DNA from: Pseudoclavibacter sp. RFBB5
GTDB lineage: Bacteria; Actinomycetota; Actinomycetes; Actinomycetales; Microbacteriaceae
Assembly: GCF_002931555.1 (NCBI RefSeq)
Contig: NZ_PSTZ01000005.1
Coordinates: forward strand, 186,001 to 250,000
Length of the DNA: 64,000 bases
Direction: 5' to 3'
The notes below the pieces were generated by a model. The model was not told where the DNA came from and did no database searches. It saw only the letters and a program-made list of their open reading frames with translations. Positions 9,384 through 17,846 of the stretch are shown piece after piece. Position numbers and translations under genes: made by a program. Position 1 is the first letter of the stretch, and every line of letters starts with the position of its first letter.

Positions 9384-9526
9384 CGTTGACGCCTGGCGAT
9401 TCATCAGGAGAATCTCGCCCCCCGAGGGTGAGTACGCTTGGACGGCGCCACGCCCCCGTACGTGGCATGAGCATCCGGCAACGGATGCACCCCGGCAGTC
9501 ACAGGTTTCAGCACGAAGGAGCAACG

Positions 9527-10189
9527 ATGACGGCAGCAAGAGTCACCCCCCAGCAGGCCTGGGATGACCTCGTCCAGGGCAACGAGCGCTTCATCAAGGG
9601 CGACCTCCTCCACCCCCAGCAGAGCGCGGCCCGCCGCACCGAGATCTCGGGGAGCCAGGCGCCGAACGCCGCGTTCCTCGGCTGCTCCGACTCGCGAGTC
9701 GCCGCGGAGATCCTCTTCGACTGCGGCCTCGGCGACCTCTTCGTCGCCCGCAACATGGGGCAGATCGCCAATGAGAACACGACGGCGACCATGGAGTTCG
9801 CCGTCGCGGAGCTCGGCGTCGCGGTCATCGTGGTGCTCGCCCACGGCTCCTGCGGCGCGGTCAAGGCCGCCATCAACCAGACCACGGCGCACCCGCGCGA
9901 CGTGACGCCCGCCATCAAGGACGAGCTCGCTCGCATCCAGCCCTCGGTGCAGGAGGAGTGGTTCACGAGCGACCAGTCGACGCCGTACGTCGACGAGGCG
10001 CAGATCGACCCGGATGCTGTGGGGCGCCGCCACCTGTACTCGACGATCAACGCTCTTGTGCGCAGCTCGCGCGTCATCAGTGACGCCGTCGCGAGCGGCG
10101 CGCTGAGCATCGTCGGCTGCCAGTACGAGCTCTCGGACGGCCGCGTCGCGCCCGTGACGGCGATCGGCCAGCTGACCATCACCCGCTAG
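9527..10189 (+). CDS. Beta-class carbonic anhydrase (copy 1)
   Basis: 220-residue cytosolic zinc enzyme interconverting CO2 and bicarbonate. Zinc ligands are visible: CSDSR (Cys plus the Asp-Arg dyad) near residue 55 and HGSCG (His and Cys) near residue 108, in the order of beta-class enzymes. The start follows AAGGAG. The protein is about 92 percent identical (18 differences counted by eye) to the copy at 43190-43852, with no gap. It is monocistronic between the divergent ROK gene and a methyltransferase. Confidence 0.95.
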   Translation: MTAARVTPQQAWDDLVQGNERFIKGDLLHPQQSAARRTEISGSQAPNAAFLGCSDSRVAAEILFDCGLGDLFVARNMGQIANENTTATMEFAVAELGVAVIVVLAHGSCGAVKAAINQTTAHPRDVTPAIKDELARIQPSVQEEWFTSDQSTPYVDEAQIDPDAVGRRHLYSTINALVRSSRVISDAVASGALSIVGCQYELSDGRVAPVTAIGQLTITR

Positions 10190-10250
10190 GGCCCGTCGCC
10201 ATGGACGTCGCCTCCCGAGTCGCCTCCAGCGGTCGCGCCGGGGCGACCGA

Positions 10251-10859
10251 ATGATGGCGCGGCACACGTTCGAGGCGTACGGCCGCCGGGCGCGGGAGTA
10301 CGCGGACCTCCTCGGCAGCATCTCGGCGACGGCGGCGCAAGATCGCGCGCTCATCGAGACCTGGGCGAGGGCGACCGACGGCCCGGTGCTCGATGTCGGC
10401 TGCGGGCCCGGGCACTGGACGGCCTGGCTGCACGAGCTCGGCGTCGACGTCGAGGGCATCGACCCCGTTCAGGAGTTCGTCGACATCGCGGCGCACCGGC
10501 ACCCCGACTGCGTGTATCGCCAGGGAACGGCGGAGGCGCTCGGGGTCCCGTCCGCGAGCCTCGGCGGCGCGCTCGTCTGGTACTCGCTCATCCACACCGA
10601 GCCGTCCGGGCTGCCCGTCGCCCTCGCCGAGCTGGCGAGCTGCATCCGCCCGGGCGGCGGGCTGCTGCTCGGCTTCTTCGAGGGGTCGGTGGTGGAGCCG
10701 TTCGGACACACGGTCGCGACGGCCTTCACCTGGCCCATCGCCGACCTCGCGCGGCTGCTCGACGACGCCGGGTTCATCGTCGAGCAAGCGCACGCGCGAA
10801 CGGATGCGGGAGCCCGGCCGCACGGCGCGATCGTCGCCACGCGCGCAGCGGGGGCTTGA
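10251..10859 (+). CDS. Class I SAM-dependent methyltransferase
   Basis: 202-residue cytosolic Rossmann-fold methyltransferase. The SAM-binding motif I VLDVGCGPGHWTAWL lies at about residues 45-60, with the acidic end of strand 2 (VEGIDP) and the post-motif segment LGGALVWYSLIH. It is of the methyltransf_11/UbiE-like size, with no extra domain to define the acceptor. It follows carbonic anhydrase by 61 bases. No strong ribosome site; a second Met is one codon downstream. The 132 bases to the next gene contain no recognisable element. Confidence 0.85.
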   Translation: MMARHTFEAYGRRAREYADLLGSISATAAQDRALIETWARATDGPVLDVGCGPGHWTAWLHELGVDVEGIDPVQEFVDIAAHRHPDCVYRQGTAEALGVPSASLGGALVWYSLIHTEPSGLPVALAELASCIRPGGGLLLGFFEGSVVEPFGHTVATAFTWPIADLARLLDDAGFIVEQAHARTDAGARPHGAIVATRAAGA

Positions 10860-10991
10860 GGAAGCCACCCTCAGCGACGGCCCGTGCCGCGCTTGCTCGC
10901 CTGACAGCATGTGGCGCCTCGAACCTCTCCAGTCGACGGGGGGGTCGTGGGTCCCACTCGAGCGCACACTGACACTGCGAGTCTCGGAAAC

Positions 10992-12338
10992 CTAGCGCCT
11001 CGTGTCGCTGGGCGCGTTCGAGCTGACCGCGGCCCGGTGCGCGGTCCCGTGGCGATTCCAAGCACGAGCTGCAGCTCCTGTGTCCCGACTGATCCCAGTT
11101 CCCAGTACCATTCCGATCGCGATCGCGACGATCGAGCCGATGGTCTGCATAAGCGTCCCTGCAGCACCTGCCGTCCCAGAAGCGGCCTCACTCAGACCGA
11201 TGAAGCCGAGCGCGCCCGGCACGAGCATCCAATACGCGCACGTCAGCATGACGGCGGGCGGAGGCGCCGTCCTGAGGTGCGAAGCCAGGTAGATGGCGGG
11301 AACCGCGACGAGCGCGCCGATCATGCCGGAAAGTTCCGTACCGAGCAGCGTGTGCCCGAGCAGCTGTGCCGCGTAGGCCAGGGCCAGCGCGAACACGATC
11401 CACACCATCGACCGCTTCGGCGCGACCTCAGAGAAGTAGTAGCCCACACCGACGAGCAGGATTCCAACCCACGGCGCCCACGCCCCGAGGCGCTCGCTTG
11501 AGGTGTTCTCGGTGAGCGACGCTCCCGTCACAGTGATGCCGACGTACACGCCGAATGCCAGCAGGCCGAGACGCGCGAACCCATAGACGAGCCGGCTCGC
11601 TCCAGCCATGATCTGCCCGTTCGTCAACTCGACAGCCGCGATCGTCAACGTGAGTCCAGGTAGCAGGCTAACGAGGGCGGGCGCTACGAGCAGCAGCACG
11701 TTCCCCTCGGTGACGCTCTGGCTCGCGAATGACACCGCGACCGTCGCCACGAACGCGGTGAGGACCGGGAGAACGAGCGACAGGGTGCGCGCCTTCGACC
11801 CGATCATGAGGATGAGGCCCACCACCAGACCGAGGGCGGCGTAGATCGGCACGGCAGTGGGGGTCGGGTTCATGACCATCCCGAACCCGAGTGTGAGGAG
11901 CACCTGCCCGAGCAGCGAGAGGAGGAAGCCGAAGCGCGGCTTCGAGCGCGTGATGCGCTCCACCTCGCTCACCACACGCGCCGGCTCAAGCTGGTCGCTC
12001 GCGGCCCGCTGCACGAGCTCCTCGATGGAGCCGGCCTGGTCGAGGCGCAGTGGCTCTCCGGTCGCCGGGAACACCGCCGCCTTCTCGGTCTTCGGGTCCT
12101 CGATGATGATCAGCGTCGGAAGCACGCACACGCGAAGATCCGGCCGCCCATACGCGCGGGCCAGTCCCAGCAGGGTCACCTCGACCTCGTTCGTGGCCTG
12201 CGACGCCTCAAGCAGTGCGGGCCCGAGCGCCCCGAACATCGCTCTCAGGTCGATGTCGCTCGAGGCGGCATCATCGTCGGCGCCGGTGGGTTCGATGGCT
12301 GCCAGCAGTCGCTGCACGCGTGTCTGGCGGAGATTCAT
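10992..12338 (-). CDS. thrE: ThrE-type threonine/serine exporter
   Basis: 448-residue full-length ThrE. The N-terminal soluble DUF1212-type domain (about residues 25-150, with the VCVLPTLIIIED strand) is fused to about ten transmembrane helices covering both ThrE membrane halves. Known members export L-threonine and L-serine using the proton gradient. It lies at the left edge of the stress/export block and is divergent from the AI-2E-family gene. A candidate -10 box and a GGGTGAA element lie upstream (see 12417-12497). The polar C-terminal tail of about 30 residues is of no known use. Confidence 0.9.
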   Translation of the reverse strand: MNLRQTRVQRLLAAIEPTGADDDAASSDIDLRAMFGALGPALLEASQATNEVEVTLLGLARAYGRPDLRVCVLPTLIIIEDPKTEKAAVFPATGEPLRLDQAGSIEELVQRAASDQLEPARVVSEVERITRSKPRFGFLLSLLGQVLLTLGFGMVMNPTPTAVPIYAALGLVVGLILMIGSKARTLSLVLPVLTAFVATVAVSFASQSVTEGNVLLLVAPALVSLLPGLTLTIAAVELTNGQIMAGASRLVYGFARLGLLAFGVYVGITVTGASLTENTSSERLGAWAPWVGILLVGVGYYFSEVAPKRSMVWIVFALALAYAAQLLGHTLLGTELSGMIGALVAVPAIYLASHLRTAPPPAVMLTCAYWMLVPGALGFIGLSEAASGTAGAAGTLMQTIGSIVAIAIGMVLGTGISRDTGAAARAWNRHGTAHRAAVSSNAPSDTRR

Positions 12339-12416
12339 GCGCTCGATTCACAATCCAGGCGGAGGGGCGTCGCCTCTGATTCGCGGACATTGGTGCGTTT
12401 CTGCACGTCACTCACG

Positions 12417-12497
12417 ATCCTAGGTCCGCCAAGTACGGAAACGGGAGGCTTACCTGCGGGTGAAAACCGGGAGGGCGGCAGGTTAGTCCGCGGGTGA
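12417..12497 (-). promoter_or_regulatory. Putative thrE promoter with GGGTGA boxes
   Basis: Minus-strand TAGGAT (12417-12422, in the context CCTAGGATC) is a likely -10 box about 79 bases before thrE. A CGGGTGAA element sits at 12457-12464 and a second CGGGTGA at 12491-12497, 34 bases further. The same CCTAGGATC plus GGGTGAA arrangement precedes oleate hydratase. No clear -35 hexamer was seen, which suits an activator-dependent promoter. Confidence 0.45.
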
Positions 12498-12614
12498 TCT
12501 TCTGCATGTCCTCTGCGCGGAATTCGAGGTTGCAGCGTCTCCATGCGGAAGTGTTGATGCCCACGTGGTTGTCCCCGAAGAATGCGGAGTGTATCCGCCG
12601 AGAGGTTCCTCTTC

Positions 12615-13685
12615 ATGCCCGAAGATCGCGATCTTGCCCCCGGCCTGTTCCGACGAAACCCCGTCATGTGGGGATTCTCTGTGGCCATCGGCTTGCTGCT
12701 CGCCGCGCTGCTCGCCACGACCGTCGTTCAGCTGCAGTCGGTGCTCCTCTCGGTGTTCATCGCCTTCTTCGTCACCCTGGGTCTTGATCCGCTCATCCGC
12801 TTGCTGCAGCGCTGGGGCCTGAAGCGCGGCATGGCGATCATCACCGTGATCATCGCCGTTGTCCTGCTCGTCGCGGGGCTGGTGTGGATCGTCGTCCCCA
12901 TCCTCGTCAACCAGGTCACTTCGCTAGCGACGAGCGTGCCCAAGGAGATCGCCCGCCTGAACAACGAGGGGTGGTTCGACACGATCAACACCGCGACGAA
13001 CGGCGCGGCAACCAACGCCCTCGACTGGGCGCAGAAGACGGCGACGGACCCGAAAACCTGGGCGACGGTCGGCGGGGGCGCGCTGAAGGTTGGCTCGAGC
13101 GTCGTCAACGGTGTCAGCACCGGCCTCTTCGTCTTCATTCTCACGCTGAACTTCATCGCGACGCTCGGCAATATCAAGAAGGCCGGCTACTCGCTCGTCA
13201 ACGCCTCCGTGCGGCCGCGATTCGAGGAGTACGCCGAGCGCATCATGGCCTCGGTCGGTTCCTACCTCAATGGCATGGTCGTGCTCGCGTTCATCAACGC
13301 GGTCTTCAGCGGCCTGCTGCTCTGGATCGTCGGCACTCCCTACGCGTTCATCGTCGCCGTGATCTGCTTCTTCATCACGCTCATCCCGCTCATCGGAACG
13401 ATCATCACGACGGTCTTCATGACCGTCATCGCCATCTTCACCTCGCCGGTCGCCGCGCTTATCGTGCTCATCGCGATGCTCGTCTACATGCAGGTCGAGG
13501 CCTACATCCTCACCCCGAAGGTCATGTCGAAGGCCGTGCAGATTCCCGGCTCCCTCGTGCTCATCGCGGCGCTCGCCGGCGGCACCCTGCTGGGCCTTGT
13601 GGGAGCGCTCGTCGCGATCCCCCTTGCCGCTGGCGTCGTGCTGCTGGTGCGGGAGCTCGTCATCCCGAAAGCTGCCCGCGGGTAG
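12615..13685 (+). CDS. AI-2E family transporter (PerM/YdiK-like membrane protein)
   Basis: 356-residue polytopic membrane protein of the AI-2E exporter superfamily (TqsA/PerM/YdiK). Two N-terminal helix pairs and a soluble region of about 90 residues (from IVVPILVNQ to the DPKTW segment) are followed by the family core with the NGMVVLAFINAVFSG segment and QVEAYILTPKVMSK near the end. Family members export signalling molecules or act as sodium/proton antiporters. The ATG at 12615 was preferred over one 11 codons upstream because GAGAGG precedes it. It is convergent with the FUSC-like gene (24 bases apart). Confidence 0.88.
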   Translation: MPEDRDLAPGLFRRNPVMWGFSVAIGLLLAALLATTVVQLQSVLLSVFIAFFVTLGLDPLIRLLQRWGLKRGMAIITVIIAVVLLVAGLVWIVVPILVNQVTSLATSVPKEIARLNNEGWFDTINTATNGAATNALDWAQKTATDPKTWATVGGGALKVGSSVVNGVSTGLFVFILTLNFIATLGNIKKAGYSLVNASVRPRFEEYAERIMASVGSYLNGMVVLAFINAVFSGLLLWIVGTPYAFIVAVICFFITLIPLIGTIITTVFMTVIAIFTSPVAALIVLIAMLVYMQVEAYILTPKVMSKAVQIPGSLVLIAALAGGTLLGLVGALVAIPLAAGVVLLVRELVIPKAARG

Positions 13686-13709
13686 CGAAGAAGCAAGAGC
13701 CGGAAGCGC

Positions 13710-14678
13710 CTAGCGATCCACGGCGGGGCGTCGCAGACACGCAACCGCGAGGCTTCCTACGAGGGCGATGACCGTGGCGAAGACGACGGACTCGAGGCGG
13801 TACAGGCCGAGTGCGAAGGCGGAGTGCTCTGAAGCCGTCGTGAGCAGGATGGCGGGTGTGAGGAAGAGGACGAACAGCGCGTAGTTTCCGGCGTTGATGT
13901 AGGCCACGCAGAGCACGATGAAGATGGCGGCGAGCACCAGCGGGATCGGTGCTGGCAGCAGCGACACCATCAGTGCGAGAGCGACGCCAGCGACGGAGCC
14001 GAGGATGCGCGACCAGCCGCGCTGCGACTGCTGATCTGCGCTGACCGCGAGGATGACGCTGAAGGACAGCAGCGTCCACTCTCGGTAGGGGAAGTCCAGC
14101 AGCTCGGCGAGGTAGACGATCAGGAACGATCCGATCGCGGTGACTGCTGCGTAGCTGATTCGGTCGGACAGCGGGACATCGGCTGCATCCGGCTGCTTCC
14201 TGGATTTTGTGAGCGCCGCGAAGGCAACGATGACGGCTGCGCCGATCGCGGACCCCAGCATCGCCTGCCAGAGCTCGGCCCCCGATTGGGAGAGCGACGC
14301 GAACGCGAGGAGGTTCACGGGGGACCTGGTCAGGAAGGACGCCTCGCCGATGGTGACGAAGGCCTGCACGATGGAGACGAGGACAAGTGCTGCCAGCGTC
14401 GCCCAGAGCCCGAAACCGCCGACGGCGAACCCGAGTGCTGCGACGGTCAGCGACCACATGACGGAGAAGAGGCGCGTGCGCCAGCTGCCCGCGCGGACGA
14501 CGCTGAGGAGGAACAGGAGGGTCAGGTAGCCGGATGTGGCCGTGTTCGGGCCGATCAGCAGTTGGCTCAGTCCGAGGATCGCTGCGGCGACGGCGACCAG
14601 TGCGACGGCGATCAGCAGCTGCTTCGGGGAGATCGCGGCGCTGAGCTGCTTGTCGTTCAGCCGAGGGTTGTGCTCCAC
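13710..14678 (-). CDS. FUSC-like (aromatic acid exporter type) membrane protein
   Basis: 322-residue membrane protein with two sets of about five or six helices separated by a short polar linker near residue 160 (TKSRKQPDAADVP). This resembles the fusaric-acid-resistance/ArAE fold but lacks the large cytosolic domain. In the second set the segment after DFPYREWTLLSFSVIL matches the conserved YWxxLT-like region of FUSC proteins. Likely an exporter of organic acids or amphipathic toxins. GTG start at 14678 after AGAGAGAAG. A dyad GGGTCA-N9-TGACCC lies 26 bases upstream. Family assignment is moderate. Confidence 0.65.
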   Translation of the reverse strand: MEHNPRLNDKQLSAAISPKQLLIAVALVAVAAAILGLSQLLIGPNTATSGYLTLLFLLSVVRAGSWRTRLFSVMWSLTVAALGFAVGGFGLWATLAALVLVSIVQAFVTIGEASFLTRSPVNLLAFASLSQSGAELWQAMLGSAIGAAVIVAFAALTKSRKQPDAADVPLSDRISYAAVTAIGSFLIVYLAELLDFPYREWTLLSFSVILAVSADQQSQRGWSRILGSVAGVALALMVSLLPAPIPLVLAAIFIVLCVAYINAGNYALFVLFLTPAILLTTASEHSAFALGLYRLESVVFATVIALVGSLAVACLRRPAVDR

Positions 14679-14703
14679 GTCGAGGACTTCTCTCTCAAGG
14701 TCT

Positions 14704-14724
14704 GGGTCAGCGGATTCTTGACCC
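14704..14724. promoter_or_regulatory. Dyad GGGTCA-N9-TGACCC before the FUSC-like gene
   Basis: Perfect 6-base inverted repeat spanning 21 bases. Its arms and total length resemble the GGGTGAA-N7-TTCACCC dyad near the LuxR gene (24093-24113); both fit GGGT(C/G)A...TT(C/G)ACCC over 21 bases. A candidate operator for the same regulator. Confidence 0.5.
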
Positions 14725-14736
14725 GTTGAGTGAGCG

Positions 14737-14768
14737 AGCGGCGGCCCCTCGGAAGAGGGGCCGCCGCT
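14737..14768 (-). terminator. Terminator after the Ntn hydrolase gene
   Basis: Perfect 14-base stem (14737-14750 with 14755-14768, AGCGGCGGCCCCTC paired with its complement) around a GGAA loop, 9 bases past the hydrolase stop. It has no U-run, as is frequent in high-GC genomes. It separates the hydrolase and FUSC transcription units. Confidence 0.8.
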
Positions 14769-14777
14769 GCGCTGGTG

Positions 14778-15857
14778 CTACTTCTTGCTGCCGACGTACC
14801 CCTGCACGAGCGTCTTCAGTGCGGTGAACTCGTCCTTCTTGTTGGCGACGAATTCCAGTGCCTTGACGCCTGTGGCGAGCACCTCGGTGACTTCCGGCCC
14901 GACATCGGTGAACTTGTGGCTCACGTTGCCTGCAAGCCCGCCTTCGAGGGCGAGCTGGCTGATGAGGTCGAGCTTGAGCACCTTGCTGCCTTCGGCGAAG
15001 CTCATGTCATCCAGGTCGATCCAGACGATGTTGGGGCGGGTCGTGGATTCGAACACGTACCGCTTGTTCGTCAGGTCGAGCACAACCTGCCAGATCGTCT
15101 GCGAGGCGTCTGGCTTGCCGGGTTCCGGCGTGCGGAACGGCTGTGCGGCGTTGCGGATGATGCTGAACATCGCGGCGATCGCGTCGAGTTGTGTCTTCGG
15201 CTGGACCTGGTGCTCCACGTACCAGGATGCGCGCGCGAAGCGGTCGCTCGCGAGCGTCGAACCCGGCAGGGGCTTGTCGCCGCCCAGTCCGTCGTACTGT
15301 TTGACGAGTTCGAGCTGCTTGTCGAAGGTCGGCGAGTTCGTCATGACCTTGTAGTCGCGGCTGTGGTGGACCGTTGGGGTGCCGTCGGTGTATTCGATGA
15401 TCGCTGAGTCGCCCGTGGCATCGTTGATCGCGAGGTGCAGCGTCGGCACGAGGTGGCCGGTGGGATCGAAGAGCTGTGCGATCTGCACACCGGTCGACTC
15501 GGTCCATTCGACGGCTTCAGCGACGGTCGCGAAGTTGTCGAGGTAGTACTGCAGCCAGATGGCCTGGCTGAGCTGGGTTGCAGAGGCCTCTGGCTTCCCG
15601 TAGTTCGACTCTGCGAGCCACAAGATGTGGCCGGCGAACCCTTCCTCGTTCATCCCGTCGGTCGCGATGAGATCGAACGCGGTGGCGACGATGCTCCCGT
15701 ACCTGGCTGTCCAGGTGAGGTCACCTGCCACGCCGTCGGTGCGTTCGATGCCCCTTGGGTACTTCCAGATGTTCGTGAGGAGGTCCATGTGGAAGTCCAT
15801 GTTCCTGCCGACGATGACCGCTCCGTTTGCGTCAGGCCAGACAACTCGAGTGCACAT
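14778..15857 (-). CDS. Choloylglycine-hydrolase-family Ntn hydrolase (linear amide C-N hydrolase)
   Basis: 359-residue Ntn hydrolase. After removal of Met1 the N-terminal Cys2 is the nucleophile; Arg18, Asp21, Asn70 (DGMNEEG), Asn174 (TNSPTFD) and Arg206 fit the catalytic set of bile salt hydrolases and penicillin V acylases. Such enzymes cleave bile-acid conjugates, penicillin V or N-acyl homoserine lactones; the substrate is not decidable here. No signal peptide, hence probably cytosolic. It lies directly downstream of oleate hydratase (51 bases), so both may form one unit acting on amphipathic host- or neighbour-derived compounds. AAAGGA lies rather far (about 12 bases) before the ATG. Confidence 0.88.
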   Translation of the reverse strand: MCTRVVWPDANGAVIVGRNMDFHMDLLTNIWKYPRGIERTDGVAGDLTWTARYGSIVATAFDLIATDGMNEEGFAGHILWLAESNYGKPEASATQLSQAIWLQYYLDNFATVAEAVEWTESTGVQIAQLFDPTGHLVPTLHLAINDATGDSAIIEYTDGTPTVHHSRDYKVMTNSPTFDKQLELVKQYDGLGGDKPLPGSTLASDRFARASWYVEHQVQPKTQLDAIAAMFSIIRNAAQPFRTPEPGKPDASQTIWQVVLDLTNKRYVFESTTRPNIVWIDLDDMSFAEGSKVLKLDLISQLALEGGLAGNVSHKFTDVGPEVTEVLATGVKALEFVANKKDEFTALKTLVQGYVGSKK

Positions 15858-15908
15858 GCGTATGCGCCGTCCTTTCGTGATGGTGAATGTGTTTGCGCTG
15901 GTGGTGCG

Positions 15909-17717
15909 TCAGGCGATGGCGTCGTCGCTGCGGCTGCGTACGCCGGTGTCCTGTGTGGCGGGGATGAGGCTGAAGTCCGTAAGGAGTTGTCCGAGTTCTG
16001 TCTTGTCGAATCGGTTCACGAGGTGCCGCTTGACGAAGCTCGGCCCTGGGACGTCGAGTTGCTCGCCGTCGCGGAGGATGTTCGTCGAGTGCAAGAGGAA
16101 ACGGAGGTCGTAGGTGGAGTTGAAGACCTCGGGCACGCCGCGTTCGACGCCCAGGAGCTCGTAGGTCGCTTCCATGGCGGTGCGCACGGAGTATTCCGTC
16201 GTGAAGATGCAGTCGCGCGTGGTCTCGGCGAACTGGCCGATGAACGCGAAGTTGACGCTGCCCTGCGGGACGACTGCCGGCCGGTCACCTGCCTTGCGTG
16301 GCATGAAGAACGAGGTGACGTACGGCATCATGACGGGCACGGTCTTGACTCCGGTGGACGCGAGTTCCGCGATCTCGTCGACGGGCACGCCCATGTGGAA
16401 GAGCCATTCCTGCGTGATCTCCTCGCCGGTGCACTCCTGCATACTCTTCTTCACGAAGGCGCCGGGAGTGTCGACGAAGAGCCCATAGATCCACACGACG
16501 ATCTCGGTGTCCTTCTGCGCCTTGAAGTGGGGCTGACGGTTGACAGTCCAGCTCATGAGCCACGGCGAGTCTCTGACCGTGACGATGCCGCCTGTGACGA
16601 CTTTGCCCGAGAACGGGTCGCGCTCGGCGATACGTTCGATGTACTTGGGGACCCGCTCGTCCAGCGTGGTGGCGGTGGCCGATTCCCACTTGGACTTCTG
16701 GATGTCGCCGCAGAAGACCTCTGGTCGACCGAACGCTTCATCCTTCGCTGCAATGCTGCGCCACAGGTCCCACGCGGGTGCGGGCCCGGTGTCGAGGCGG
16801 GCCGCCGTGTGGTGGTCGCCCTGGTCGGAGTTCTCGGTCAGGGATCCGATCGTGATGTAGGCGAGGTCGTTGGCGGTGAGGTCGACGCCGCCCTCCTGGC
16901 CGTCTCGGACCCAGTCGATGCGAGTCGCCTGCTTGGTGTCGCCCTCGAGGTCGAAGTGCACGTCGGTGACCTTGGTGCCGTACTGGAAGGTGACGCCTCG
17001 CTCGAGGAGCCACTTCTGCATGGGGAGCACAAACGACTCGTACTGGTTGTACTTGGTGAACTTGAGGGCCGACATGTCGGGGAAGCCGCCGAGCTGGTGC
17101 ACGAATCGGTGCAGGTAGAGCTTCATCTCGAGGGCCGAGTGCCACTCCTCGAACGCGAACATCGTGCGCCAGTACAGCCAGAAGTTGCTGCTGAGGAAGT
17201 CGGGGCTGAAGACCTCGTCGATGCGCTTGTCTTCCATCTGCTCGCGTGTTGCGAGGAAGACGCCAACGATTTCCTTCTGCGCCTTCTCCGACAGGCCGAA
17301 CTTGAAGTTCGTGCCTGCATCCTGCCCCTGATTCTCGGTGACGCGGCGCTTCGAGGAGTTCGGGTCGTCGAGGTTCAGCCAGTAGAACTCATCGAGGACG
17401 CTGGCGTCTTCGATCTCGAGCGATGGGACGGTGCGCAGGAGATCCCAGAGGCATTCCATGTGGTCTTCGAGTTCACGCCCGCCGCGGATGACGAACCCCT
17501 TCTCGGGGTACTTGATGCCGTCGAGCGCGCCGCCCGCGATGTGCATCTCCTCGAGGATGGTGATGCGGTCGCCGCTCATCTGCCCGTCGCGGATGAGGAA
17601 GATCGCAGCTGCGAGGCTGCCGAGCCCCGCTCCGACGAGCCATGCGCTTTTCTTGTCGACGCCCTGGGGCTTTCGCGGGCGTGCGAACGCTTCATAGTTA
17701 CCGCTGCTGTAATGCAT
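15909..17717 (-). CDS. ohyA: Oleate hydratase (myosin-cross-reactive antigen family)
   Basis: 602-residue FAD-dependent fatty acid hydratase adding water to the cis-9 double bond of oleate or palmitoleate. The dinucleotide fold GAGLGSLAAAIFLIRDG is at residues 29-45. RGGRELEDHMECLWDLL follows, with Glu82 at the position of the catalytic Glu of the Staphylococcus enzyme, and the family block NFWLYWRTMFAFEEWHSA is present. The ATG at 17717 was chosen over a GTG eight codons upstream because the protein then begins MHYSSGNYEAFARPRKP like typical members. Hydration detoxifies membrane-disrupting unsaturated fatty acids. It is probably transcribed with the Ntn hydrolase. Confidence 0.96.
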   Translation of the reverse strand: MHYSSGNYEAFARPRKPQGVDKKSAWLVGAGLGSLAAAIFLIRDGQMSGDRITILEEMHIAGGALDGIKYPEKGFVIRGGRELEDHMECLWDLLRTVPSLEIEDASVLDEFYWLNLDDPNSSKRRVTENQGQDAGTNFKFGLSEKAQKEIVGVFLATREQMEDKRIDEVFSPDFLSSNFWLYWRTMFAFEEWHSALEMKLYLHRFVHQLGGFPDMSALKFTKYNQYESFVLPMQKWLLERGVTFQYGTKVTDVHFDLEGDTKQATRIDWVRDGQEGGVDLTANDLAYITIGSLTENSDQGDHHTAARLDTGPAPAWDLWRSIAAKDEAFGRPEVFCGDIQKSKWESATATTLDERVPKYIERIAERDPFSGKVVTGGIVTVRDSPWLMSWTVNRQPHFKAQKDTEIVVWIYGLFVDTPGAFVKKSMQECTGEEITQEWLFHMGVPVDEIAELASTGVKTVPVMMPYVTSFFMPRKAGDRPAVVPQGSVNFAFIGQFAETTRDCIFTTEYSVRTAMEATYELLGVERGVPEVFNSTYDLRFLLHSTNILRDGEQLDVPGPSFVKRHLVNRFDKTELGQLLTDFSLIPATQDTGVRSRSDDAIA

Positions 17718-17789
17718 TGTCAACTCATTTCTCGTCGGCACTGACCGCTAACCGGGCAAGTTGTCCGAGCTCATTTCCGACGTCATTTG

Positions 17790-17841
17790 ATCCTAGGGAG
17801 AAGTCTTTTTACACTCGCCAGTAGGTGGTTTTATTTCACCC
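17790..17841 (-). promoter_or_regulatory. Putative ohyA promoter with GGGTGAA box
   Basis: Minus-strand TAGGAT (17790-17795, in CCTAGGATC) lies about 73 bases before ohyA. A GGGTGAA element (17835-17841) lies 39 bases upstream of it, a layout almost the same as at thrE (35 bases, same -10 context). A further TCACCC at 17860-17865 lies inside the end of the DMT gene. Confidence 0.45.
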
Positions 17842-17846
17842 GACCC

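Noticed and set aside
8089-9474. ROK regulator starting at 9474
   Set aside because: The extra 35 residues have no similarity to ROK proteins and would be encoded by the probable carbonic anhydrase promoter region.
15435-17744. 769-codon plus-strand frame over oleate hydratase and the hydrolase
   Set aside because: Antisense shadow of two well-recognised genes, with no ribosome site and no domain.
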